The notes below the pieces were generated by a model. That model saw only the letters and a list, made by a program, of their open reading frames with translations, made no database searches and was not told the origin of the DNA. DNA of 8,507 bases. It comes from Rhodospirillales bacterium. Its GTDB lineage: Bacteria > Pseudomonadota > Alphaproteobacteria > Rhodospirillales > Magnetospirillaceae. Below, piece after piece: positions 1-6,468 of this stretch (its first letter is position 1; every line of letters starts with the position of its first letter). Location: positions 1-8,507 of the forward strand of contig JASHSH010000121.1 of assembly GCA_030040955.1 (NCBI GenBank), read 5' to 3'. A program made the position numbers and the translations under genes.

Positions 1-647
1 GCACGCTTGGCAAGTCCCTTGGGCAGAGCGGGCAGGAATTCGATCACGATCCGCCCCGGGCGGCGGACCAGCGCATTGCGGCCCCAGAACAGGCCGGAAT
101 TCAGCGCCACCGGAATCAGCGGCACGTCGAGCCCGTCGTACAGCAGCGCGACTCCGGGCAGATATTCGCCGGTCGCGCCCGGCGGCTGGCGGTGGCCCTC
201 GGGGAAGATCACCACCTGGCGCCCCTCGGCCACGGCCGCCCTGGCGTCGCGCAGCGTGCGCGTCATCGCCCCTGCCCCGCCCGAACGGTCGACCACGATC
301 TGGCCGCTGCGCAGCAGATAGAGGCCGACCAGCGGCAGCCACAGCAGCTCCTTCTTCAGCACGAAGGCGCAGTCGGCCAGCAGCGCATGGAAGATCAGCG
401 TCTCCCAGGCCGACTGGTGCTTGGACGCGAACAGCGCCGCGCCGGTGGGGATGTTCCCGCGTCCGCGCACCTCGTAGCGCAGGCCGAGGACCAGGCGCTG
501 GAGCAGATGCGCGCCCTCCAACCATCCCGCCGCGGCCCGCTGCACCGCGCGCCGCGATACCAACAGGAACGGCAGGAAGGCGAGGCCGCAGATCAGCGTC
601 CAGGGCACGAACAGTAGCTGGTAGAGCAGCGAGCGGAGCAGCGTCAT
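1..647 (-). CDS. plsC: 1-acyl-sn-glycerol-3-phosphate acyltransferase (PlsC), C-terminus cut by window edge
   Basis: Transfers an acyl chain to the sn-2 position of lysophosphatidic acid to give phosphatidic acid, at the inner membrane, in phospholipid synthesis. I read 215 complete residues from the ATG at 647-645; the stop lies beyond base 1. A hydrophobic N-terminal stretch spans about residues 7-30. The acyltransferase block I is SKHQSAWET, so the catalytic His77 is followed four residues later by Glu82, in place of the usual HX4D; the SKHQSxWET form is familiar from alphaproteobacterial PlsC. The second block reads FPEGHR (148-153), where the family usually has FPEGTR. A third block, VPLIPVALNSG (about 175-185), follows. 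The ATG overlaps the TGA of the upstream ydcF-like gene as ATGA, which fixes the start and suggests translational coupling; no clear Shine-Dalgarno precedes it. Family assignment is firm; only the last part of the protein is missing. Confidence 0.92.
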   Translation of the reverse strand, partial: MTLLRSLLYQLLFVPWTLICGLAFLPFLLVSRRAVQRAAAGWLEGAHLLQRLVLGLRYEVRGRGNIPTGAALFASKHQSAWETLIFHALLADCAFVLKKELLWLPLVGLYLLRSGQIVVDRSGGAGAMTRTLRDARAAVAEGRQVVIFPEGHRQPPGATGEYLPGVALLYDGLDVPLIPVALNSGLFWGRNALVRRPGRIVIEFLPALPKGLAKR

Positions 648-1261
648 CCGGCGCCCGGCGGCGCTTCGTCGGCGCCGAGCGCGGTGGCGGCCAGCGCGAC
701 CAGATACTTCACATACTCGCCGAGGATGAGCCGGGTGGTGCCGGGCCACATCCACCAGCGGCCCTGATGCACCGCGTCGGGGAACACCGGATGGGGCACG
801 ATGGTCGCGCCGGGCATCGCGGCGCGGAATTCGAGCAAAGCGCGGCGCATGTGATAGTTGGCGGTGACCAGGCGCAGCGAATGGAAGCCTTCCGCGCGCA
901 TCCAGGCCGCCGTCTCCTCGGCGTTGCCGGCCGTGTTGTCGGCGGCATGGCCGAGCACCACGCAGCATTCCACGTCGGCCGGGCTCTGGCGCGCCAGCTT
1001 GAGCAGCTCGGCGACATCGACCCCGCGATAGACGCCGGAGACGAACAGCTTCTTCGCCAGCCCCCGATGCAGCAGGTCGAGCCCGACATCGATCCGCCCG
1101 CTGCCCCCGGTGAGCACGGCGATCGCATCGGTGGGCGTGTCGGCATCGTCGACCCGGTCGGGCACGGTGGCGGCGAACCAGACCAGCCCGCCCAGCCAGG
1201 CGAGCACCAGCAGGGCGAGCGGGATGGGCCAGCGGCGCGGGCGGCGTTCGCGGCGGAACAT
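644..1261 (-). CDS. YdcF/SanA-type DUF218 membrane protein
   Basis: A 205-residue protein with a basic N-terminus, one membrane segment at about 13-33, and a DUF218 (YdcF-like) domain from about 46 to 185 that should face the periplasm. Family marks visible are AIAVLTGGSGR (46-56), the GHAADNTAGNAEET stretch (104-117) and TANYHMRRA (133-141), the last corresponding to the conserved region around an invariant His and Arg. The C-terminal GEYVKYLVAL (181-190) is also typical of alphaproteobacterial members as I recall them. DUF218 proteins include E. coli YdcF, which binds S-adenosylmethionine, and SanA/ElyC, linked to envelope integrity and lipid-carrier metabolism; no precise reaction can be assigned here. 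The gene starts four bases after the ftsX stop and ends in an ATGA overlap with plsC, so it is almost certainly co-transcribed with both. Envelope function is inferred from membrane topology and neighbours. Confidence 0.88.
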   Translation of the reverse strand: MFRRERRPRRWPIPLALLVLAWLGGLVWFAATVPDRVDDADTPTDAIAVLTGGSGRIDVGLDLLHRGLAKKLFVSGVYRGVDVAELLKLARQSPADVECCVVLGHAADNTAGNAEETAAWMRAEGFHSLRLVTANYHMRRALLEFRAAMPGATIVPHPVFPDAVHQGRWWMWPGTTRLILGEYVKYLVALAATALGADEAPPGAG

Positions 1262-1265
1262 GCGC

Positions 1266-2171
1266 CTACAGCATCCGCGCCAGGGTGCCGTGCACGGTCA
1301 GGCGCGCGGTCACCATGGCGAGAATCGCGGCCGCCACCGGGAGCACGGCGCAGGCGGCCCAGCCGAGCGGCGGCATGGCGAGATCGGACAGAAATCCGCC
1401 CTCGATGTGGCGCGCCACCAGCCCGAGTCCGAGCTGCACCGGCGCGGTCATCACCAGCCCGACGATGCCGCCCTCGAGGCCGAGCACGAAGGCGCGGCCG
1501 GCGAACTGGCGGGCGATATAGTCGTCGGTGGCGCCGATCAGGTGCAGCACCTCGATCACCTCGCGGTGCACCGCCATGCCGGTGCGGGTGGCGTAGACCA
1601 CGGTGGCCGAGGTCACCGCGCCGATCAGCGCGACGATGACGATCGCCAGCACCGCCACCGTGCGGGACAGGTCGATCAGCCGCAGCAGCCAAACGCGATG
1701 ATCGTCGAGCGTAGCGTCGGGCACCTGGGCGGCCAGGCGCTTGGCCAGCGCCGCGAGATCGGGACGGTCGTCGGCGCGCAGGCTCACGTCGATCAGCGCG
1801 GGCAGCGGCAGCTGCTTGAGCAGGTCGCGGTCGCCCAGCCAGGGCGCGAGCAGCTGCGCCAGCTCGGCCTGCGGCAGCGCCCGCGCGTCGATCACGCCGG
1901 GCGTGTCCTTGAGCAGGCGGATCGCCGTCTCCACCTCGGCGTGGGTCTTGTCGGCGGCGGCGGCGGCATCGCCCGGCGCGGCGGCGATCTCGACGGTGAG
2001 CGTGCCGGACACGTCGCGGTCCCAGCGCCCGATCAGCGCGTAGAGCAGGAAGGCCGCCGCCAGCGCGACGGCGGAGAGGAACACCATCGGCGCCACCAGC
2101 CAGGGCAGGAAGCGGCTGGTCGCGTCGCCCTTGAGCGGAAGGTCCGTGCGCCCGGCGCCGATGCCCTTCAT
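1266..2171 (-). CDS. ftsX: Cell division ABC transporter permease FtsX
   Basis: Membrane half of the FtsEX complex, which uses ATP hydrolysis by FtsE to control peptidoglycan hydrolysis at the division septum. The 301-residue product has the FtsX layout: a short cytoplasmic N-terminus, membrane segment 1 at about 24-47, a periplasmic domain at about 48-170, then three further segments near 171-193, 226-252 and 270-290. The most diagnostic part is the cytoplasmic loop VIEVLHLIGATDDYIARQF (205-223), which matches the conserved EVLHLIGATD element of FtsX proteins. The ATG at 2171-2169 overlaps the ftsE TGA as ATGA, the common arrangement for this pair. The periplasmic domain has an alanine-rich stretch, GDAAAAADK (67-75), encoded by a short run of CGG repeats. 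The hydrolase or activator it controls is not in this window. Confidence 0.93.
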   Translation of the reverse strand: MKGIGAGRTDLPLKGDATSRFLPWLVAPMVFLSAVALAAAFLLYALIGRWDRDVSGTLTVEIAAAPGDAAAAADKTHAEVETAIRLLKDTPGVIDARALPQAELAQLLAPWLGDRDLLKQLPLPALIDVSLRADDRPDLAALAKRLAAQVPDATLDDHRVWLLRLIDLSRTVAVLAIVIVALIGAVTSATVVYATRTGMAVHREVIEVLHLIGATDDYIARQFAGRAFVLGLEGGIVGLVMTAPVQLGLGLVARHIEGGFLSDLAMPPLGWAACAVLPVAAAILAMVTARLTVHGTLARML

Positions 2172-2854
2172 GCGCGCACGACCTGGCCGTCCTCGATGCG
2201 CAGCGCAGGGCGGTTGAGGCGCTGGACCAGGGCCTCGTTATGGGTGGCGACCAGAACGGTGGTGCCGAGGCGGTTGAGCTCCTCGAACAGATACATCAGC
2301 CGCATGGCGATGCTGTCGTCGACATTGCCGGTGGGCTCGTCGGCCAGCAGCAGGTCGGGCCGGCCGATCACCGCCCGGGCGATCGCCACCCGCTGCTTCT
2401 GCCCGCCCGAGAGGGTCGGCGGCTTGGCGGCGAGCTGGTCGGCCAGCCCCACCCAGTCGAGCAAATCGGGGACGAATTTCTGCACGTCGCGCTCGGGCAC
2501 GCCCGACACCCGCAGCGGCAGCGCGACATTGTCGAGCGTGCTCAGATGGTCGAGCAGGCGGAAATCCTGGAACACAACGCCGATGCGGCGGCGCAGCGCG
2601 GGCAGCTGGAAGCGTCGCGCGCGCGCGATGTCGCGGTCGAAGATGGTGATCCGCCCGCGCGAGGGCCGCAGCGCGAGATACATCAGGCCGAGGAGCGAGG
2701 ATTTGCCGGCGCCGGACGGTCCGGTCAGGAAATGAAACGAGCCGGCCGGAAGGGCGAGCGAGATATCCTGCAAGATTTCCGGCCCGCGGCCGTAGCGGAG
2801 GCCGATCTTCTCGAGCTGCACGACATTGCCGGTCTCGACAGGTTTTGCGCGCAC
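2168..2854 (-). CDS. ftsE: Cell division ATP-binding protein FtsE
   Basis: Cytoplasmic ATPase partner of FtsX. From the GTG chosen here (2854-2852) the product has 228 residues, a usual FtsE length. ABC motifs occur in order: Walker A GPSGAGKS (45-52), Q-loop Gln96 in VVFQDFRLLD, signature LSGGQ (148-152), Walker B LLLADE (168-173) and the H-loop His205 in VATHNEA. The start is uncertain. The frame stays open to an ATG at 2884-2882 and a GTG at 2905-2903, giving 238 or 245 residues. I prefer 2854 because GAGGGGA (2859-2865) precedes it at four bases, the other two lack a comparable site, and the extra N-terminal residues (MDGAPSAMRFSRRRGDG) do not resemble FtsE. The family's conserved part begins at VVQLEKIGLRYG, about ten residues into this product. 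It is first gene of the ftsEX unit and divergent from the zinc-ribbon gene. Confidence 0.93.
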   Translation of the reverse strand: MRAKPVETGNVVQLEKIGLRYGRGPEILQDISLALPAGSFHFLTGPSGAGKSSLLGLMYLALRPSRGRITIFDRDIARARRFQLPALRRRIGVVFQDFRLLDHLSTLDNVALPLRVSGVPERDVQKFVPDLLDWVGLADQLAAKPPTLSGGQKQRVAIARAVIGRPDLLLADEPTGNVDDSIAMRLMYLFEELNRLGTTVLVATHNEALVQRLNRPALRIEDGQVVRA

Positions 2855-2901
2855 GCCGTCCCCTCGCCGGCGAGAGAATCGCATGGCGCTCGGCGCCCCG
2901 T

Positions 2902-2930
2902 CCACTGACGAGTGGGCCGGATTCCGGCCC
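2902..2930. promoter_or_regulatory. Two adjoining hairpins upstream of ftsE, one centred on a GANTC site
   Basis: GGGCCGGATTCCGGCCC at 2914-2930 is a perfect 17-base palindrome with its centre at 2922, so the GATTC at 2920-2924 (a GANTC, the site recognised by CcrM in alphaproteobacteria) lies exactly at the dyad. Next to it CCACT (2902-2906) pairs with AGTGG (2911-2915) around a GACG loop; the two stems share two bases, so they may compete at the edge. A second GANTC, GAATC, lies at 2876-2880. The stems fall between the ftsE start and the putative ftsE promoter region and would be in its 5' leader. No T-run follows either stem in the ftsE direction. Protein binding site, leader structure or chance are all possible; no function is shown. 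Confidence 0.4.
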
Positions 2931-2958
2931 GCCGCGCGGGGCTTAAACCACCCCGGGC

Positions 2959-2987
2959 TTGTGTTGTAACGGCCACGGGCCTATAAA
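2959..2987 (+). promoter_or_regulatory. Putative promoter of the zinc-ribbon gene
   Basis: A -35-like TTGTGT (2959-2964) and a -10-like TATAAA (2982-2987) are separated by 17 bases, the usual sigma-70 spacing, in the only AT-richer stretch of this region. Transcription would start near 2994, leaving a leader of about 23 bases before the ATG at 3017. On the opposite strand I found only weak matches for an ftsE promoter (for example TACAAC at 2968-2963), so the ftsE promoter is not placed. Confidence 0.5.
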
Positions 2988-3016
2988 GAACAAACGGTTA
3001 CAGGCTCTAGAGGCCG

Positions 3017-3937
3017 ATGCTCGTCACCTGCCCGAACTGCCAGTCGAAGTTCAAGGTTCCCGACATAGCGATCGGTCCCACTGGCCGGATGGTCCGGTGC
3101 TCCCGCTGTCACGACAAGTGGCGGCAGATGCCCGAGACCGGCCAGAAGGGTGGCGGCTCGATGGCCGCGCCCGCCCCGGCGCCGGCGGCCGCCCTGGCCG
3201 ACGCGCTGGCGGCCGGCGAGTCGCCCGGCTGGCAGGAACCGCCGCCGCCCGATTCGCCGGAGGAGGCCTCGGTCGCCAACGACCTGCTCGCCCAGGCGAT
3301 GGAGGACGAGGCGCGCGAGACCGCGGATTCCGGGGGCAATCCCATGGACCGCATCGCCGAGATGATGATGGAGGCGCCGCCGGCGCCGATCCCCGACGTA
3401 TTCGCCTCCCCGGTCGACGAGCCGGAGGAGCCCAGGCGGCGCGGCGCCGTCGGACTGTGGCTGATCCTGATCCTGCTGGTGCTGGTGATCGCGGGCGGCG
3501 TGCTGTTCCTGTTCCAGGACCGCGTGATCGAGCGCTGGCCGGCGGCGGCGCGCTACTACGAGATGGCGCATCTGCGCAACCAGGTGGTCGGCGCCGATCT
3601 CAAGTTCCGCGACTACAGTTCCGAGCGGCTGGTGCAGAACGGCACCGAGGTGCTGGTGGTGCGCGGCGTGATCGCCAACAACGCCGACAAGCCGCGCCAG
3701 ATTCCGTATCTCCGCCTCGCGCTCTACGACGGCAAGACGCTGCTCCAGGAGACGGTGATCGATCCGCCGCAGCCCACGCTCGACGCGCAGGGCACCATCG
3801 GCTTCAAGATCACGCTCGACCAACCCGACCCGCATGCCAGCCGGTTCGAGGTCACCTTCGTCCAGGCCAAGCCGATGGCCGGCAAGATGGCGCCTGACAT
3901 GAAGCCCGCCGAGGGCGCGGGAACGCAGTCGAAGTAG
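3017..3937 (+). CDS. MJ0042-type zinc-ribbon membrane protein with DUF3426-like domain
   Basis: A 306-residue protein of unknown function and the only plus-strand gene here. Its N-terminus is a short zinc ribbon, MLVTCPNCQSKF...VRCSRC, with ligands Cys5, Cys8, Cys28 and Cys31. A linker rich in Ala, Pro and acidic residues follows (about 48-140), including a Met-rich IAEMMMEA (113-120). An RRR cluster and a single membrane segment at about 144-166 then lead to a C-terminal domain at about 190-285 (VLVVRGVIANNADKPRQIP... LRLALYDGKTLLQE) that resembles DUF3426, expected in the periplasm. The zinc ribbon would then be cytoplasmic. The start is supported by the Cys motif at the very N-terminus and AGAGG (3009-3013) three bases upstream, rather close. 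It diverges from ftsE and has its own promoter-like pair. In related genomes such proteins are often found beside ftsE; a role with FtsEX or envelope synthesis is only inferred. Confidence 0.87.
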   Translation: MLVTCPNCQSKFKVPDIAIGPTGRMVRCSRCHDKWRQMPETGQKGGGSMAAPAPAPAAALADALAAGESPGWQEPPPPDSPEEASVANDLLAQAMEDEARETADSGGNPMDRIAEMMMEAPPAPIPDVFASPVDEPEEPRRRGAVGLWLILILLVLVIAGGVLFLFQDRVIERWPAAARYYEMAHLRNQVVGADLKFRDYSSERLVQNGTEVLVVRGVIANNADKPRQIPYLRLALYDGKTLLQETVIDPPQPTLDAQGTIGFKITLDQPDPHASRFEVTFVQAKPMAGKMAPDMKPAEGAGTQSK

Positions 3938-3964
3938 CGCCCGCGCTTCAACCCGATTTCTATT

Positions 3965-4056
3965 GTCATGGCCGGGCTTGACCCGGCCATCCACGTGCCG
4001 CCGCGGAAAGATCGTGGATGCCCCGGGTCGCGGGCTTTGCCCGACCCGGGCATGAC
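3965..4056. repeat. Two-armed palindromic intergenic repeat (alphaproteobacterial REP/RIME-like element)
   Basis: About 92 bases fold at several levels. The ends GTCATG (3965-3970) and CATGAC (4051-4056) are complementary. The left arm forms a hairpin ATGGCCGGG/CCCGGCCAT (3968-3976 with 3982-3990) with loop CTTGA. CATCCACG (3988-3995) pairs with CGTGGATG (4013-4020) around a 17-base loop. The right arm forms CCCGGGTCG/CGACCCGGG (4022-4030 with 4042-4050) with an inner GGGC/GCCC. The two arms are inverted copies of each other. I recognise the sequence type: it is common between genes in alphaproteobacteria and is notorious for spurious ORFs reading MAGLDPAIHV or containing PGMT. It resembles RIME1 and Bru-RS elements in organisation; identity with either is not claimed. 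It starts 27 bases after the zinc-ribbon stop and ends 25 bases before the DUF4175 stop. Confidence 0.85.
4022..4050. terminator. Strong hairpin between convergent genes, possible bidirectional terminator
   Basis: The right arm of the repeat makes a nine-pair GC-rich stem (CCCGGGTCG with CGACCCGGG) with a further inner stem GGGC/GCCC. It lies between two converging transcripts and is the strongest fold in the gap. Neither side has a T-run, so it is not a standard intrinsic terminator; termination or 3'-end protection is inferred from position only. Confidence 0.35.
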
Positions 4057-4081
4057 GAATGAATGCGGCGGAGCGCCCGGT

Positions 4082-6463
4082 TCAGTACAGCTGTTCGAGC
4101 AGCCGGTTGAGATAGTCGCGCTCGTCGCGCGGCCGGGCGAGCTCGCCCGAGCGCCGGCGCAGCTCGTCGAGCACTTCGCGCGCCTTCTGCACGTCGCCCT
4201 CGGTCGGGATCTTCACCGTGTCGCCGATATCCGCCCCGGTGCCGGGCAGCTCGCGCCCGAGCGGATCGCGCCCTTCCTTGCCCGCGCGGTCGGCGGGTCC
4301 GGTGCCGCCCATCTTGTCGGCCATCGCCTGCGCCGCCGCGCGCGCGCCCTGGCCGAGCTTGTCGAGCGCCTGGGTCTCCGCCCGCACCGCCTCGTCGAGA
4401 TCGCCGCGGCCGAGCGCGCCGGCGGCCTCGCGCATCCGCTGCTCCGCCTCGCCGAGCCCGTCGGGGATGTCGAGCCCCATGTCGCCCAGCGCCTGCATCG
4501 CGTCGCCCAGCCGATGCCGGATCGCCTCCTGCAACCCGGCGCCCTGCTCGTCGGGCGAGGCGCCGCCGGGCATGTTGTCGTGCGCGCGGAGGAAGGTGCT
4601 GTCGAGCAGCGACTGTTCGTCGCGGCGGATCGCGTCCAGCGCGCGTTGCGCCTCGCGCGCCTGGAGGCCCTGCGGCGAGGACATCATCGGCATGCCGACG
4701 CGCAAACCCTCGAGCATGCGGCGCAGATTGTCGAGCATCTGCCGCGCCGCGTCGCGCGAGCCGGTCTGCGACAGGTTGCGCATCTGGTCGAGCATGTTGT
4801 CGAGCTGGCCCTGGGTGATCGTCTTGGTGTCGGGCGGCAGCGGCGCGAGCGCGCCCTGGCGCATCGCCTGCTCGACCATCGCCTTGAGCAGCCGGTCGAT
4901 CGCCGCTTGCAGCTCGGCGGTGAGCCGGTCGATCTCGGCTTGCGGCGCGTTCTCGTCGAGCGCCTTCTCGAGCGCGCGCGCCGCCTCGTCGACCGAGCGC
5001 TCGGCCGCCGGCCGGTCGCCTTCCTCGATCCGCAGCGCGGTCTGCCACAGCGTATCCAGCACCTGCGGCACCGCCCCCGCCGTGCGGTCCCACATCAGCT
5101 GGCCGGCGGCGGCGCCGAGCGCCAGCTCGACCACCACGTCGCCGCCGAACGCGCCCGGATCGGCGCCCAGCATCTGCAAGCCCTGGATCGCCGGCTCGCG
5201 GTCCTCGGGATCGCGGGCGAGAGCCTTGCGCAGCGCGATGATCGCGCGCGCGGCCGGATGGGTGAAGCGGCGCTCGGGCAGCGTGATCGAGGCGGCGGCG
5301 CCCTCGCCGGTCAGCCCGGCGGCGTCGAGGGCGCCGGGGGTGAGCGTGACCGGCAGCCCCGCCCAGGGATTGCTGGTGAGATCGTGCCACGAGGTCTGCC
5401 GCAGCTTGGCGGGGTGGCCGGCGAGCGGGATCGGCACTTGGAAGCTTTGGCCGTCGGGCCGGTCGGCGCGGCGGATGGTGACCCAGGCGCGGGCCAGCCC
5501 GTACTGGTCGTCGCCGGCGATCTCGAAGCGCAGCCGCTCGTCGGCCGGGGCGGGGGGCTCGGCGAACGAAATCGTCGGCGCCGCGTTCGGCGTGACCTCG
5601 ACCGGCCAGCCGCCGACGCCGCGCCAGCCCTGCGACACCGAAAGTTTCCCGCCATGGTCGAGCGCCATGTCGAGGCGCTGGCTGTCCGCGTCGAGACGCT
5701 GGAACGGATGGGCCTCGTCGCCGATGGCGAGCTTCGCCGCGCCCGAACCGCCTTGCAGCTCGGCGAGCAGGCGCGAGCGGGCCGGCACCTTGATCGCCGC
5801 CCCGGCCGGCAGGCTTTGCAGGAAGATGGGCGCCACATGCGTGTAGTCGGGCGGCGTGATCCAGACCTGGAGGCTGGGCGGCGGGCCGAGCAGCCATTCT
5901 GTGTCGGGCTCAAGGGCGCGCGCGAGCCTGCCTCCGGTGTCGCGCCAGCCGCCGGCCGCGGCAATAGCGAGCAGCAGCAGCGCGGCGAAACGCAAGCCGT
6001 AGGGATCGTGGGCGGGTAGCACCGCCATCGGGCGGGACCAGGCCAGATGTCCGACCGAAGCGCGCAGGCGGCGGCGATGCGCTTCCCACAGGCCTTGCGC
6101 GACCGCGTCGCCCGCGCCAACGGCGAGCTCGTCGGCGAGCGCCTGGAGCGGCCCGTGCCGCAATCCCGAATCGGCCTCCACGCGCCGCCGCGCCGCCTCG
6201 ACGCGCGGCCAGCGCAGTCCCCGCGCGCGCCAGATGAGCGCGGCGAGCGCGGAGGCGAAACCCAGCAGCACGAGCGCATGCAGCCAGCCGGGCAATACCG
6301 GCAGGACATCGAACAGCGCGAGCGCGACGAACAGGGCAAGCAGCGCCGGCACCGGCCAAGCGACGGGCCACATCGTTTCGAGGAACAGAGCGAGGCGGGC
6401 CAGCGCGACCCGTGTCCCGATCCCCTCGCCCGTTCCCTTGGTCGGCTTGGCCGGCTGGTCCAT
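4082..6463 (-). CDS. DUF4175 / TIGR02302-family membrane protein, function unknown
   Basis: A 793-residue protein with the TIGR02302 layout. Two membrane segments lie near 34-54 and 59-79 and a third near 157-173. After this comes a region with the family element WITPPDYTHVAPIFL (201-215) and beta-rich blocks to about 400, which I place in the periplasm. From about 400 to the end it is helical, charged and rich in Gln, Met and Ala (for example QGQLDNMLDQMRNLSQ, 551-566), likely coiled-coil. The C-terminus is diagnostic: GRDPLGRELP (731-740), DTVKIPTEGD (748-757), and AREVLDELRRRSGE with a terminal RDYLNRLLEQLY. The frame is open far upstream into lysA, but the ATG at 6463-6461 is chosen because it lies five bases after the lysA stop, is preceded by AGGCGGA, and starts a family-like N-terminus. 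No biochemical role is known to me; location after lysA suggests envelope work. Confidence 0.92.
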   Translation of the reverse strand: MDQPAKPTKGTGEGIGTRVALARLALFLETMWPVAWPVPALLALFVALALFDVLPVLPGWLHALVLLGFASALAALIWRARGLRWPRVEAARRRVEADSGLRHGPLQALADELAVGAGDAVAQGLWEAHRRRLRASVGHLAWSRPMAVLPAHDPYGLRFAALLLLAIAAAGGWRDTGGRLARALEPDTEWLLGPPPSLQVWITPPDYTHVAPIFLQSLPAGAAIKVPARSRLLAELQGGSGAAKLAIGDEAHPFQRLDADSQRLDMALDHGGKLSVSQGWRGVGGWPVEVTPNAAPTISFAEPPAPADERLRFEIAGDDQYGLARAWVTIRRADRPDGQSFQVPIPLAGHPAKLRQTSWHDLTSNPWAGLPVTLTPGALDAAGLTGEGAAASITLPERRFTHPAARAIIALRKALARDPEDREPAIQGLQMLGADPGAFGGDVVVELALGAAAGQLMWDRTAGAVPQVLDTLWQTALRIEEGDRPAAERSVDEAARALEKALDENAPQAEIDRLTAELQAAIDRLLKAMVEQAMRQGALAPLPPDTKTITQGQLDNMLDQMRNLSQTGSRDAARQMLDNLRRMLEGLRVGMPMMSSPQGLQAREAQRALDAIRRDEQSLLDSTFLRAHDNMPGGASPDEQGAGLQEAIRHRLGDAMQALGDMGLDIPDGLGEAEQRMREAAGALGRGDLDEAVRAETQALDKLGQGARAAAQAMADKMGGTGPADRAGKEGRDPLGRELPGTGADIGDTVKIPTEGDVQKAREVLDELRRRSGELARPRDERDYLNRLLEQLY

Positions 6464-6468
6464 TCCGC

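Noticed and set aside
1952..1966. Five CGG repeats in ftsX
   Set aside because: It encodes a short Ala run in a variable periplasmic stretch; such runs are common in GC-rich genes and too short to call a phase-variable tract.
1110..2735. A 541-codon plus-strand frame opposite ftsX and ftsE
   Set aside because: Antisense to two well-supported genes; composition rich in Arg, Gln, His and Gly is typical of shadow translation of GC-rich genes.
2959..3897. A 312-codon plus-strand frame overlapping the zinc-ribbon gene
   Set aside because: It is the frameshifted shadow of the 3017-3937 gene, which has the CX2C pairs, a membrane segment and a conserved C-terminal domain.
3968..6019. A 683-codon plus-strand reading frame opposite the DUF4175 gene
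   Set aside because: It begins in the intergenic repeat (MAGLDPAIHV, a known spurious start) and then runs antisense to a gene with clear family motifs. High GC at third positions leaves long antisense frames open. No domain is recognisable.
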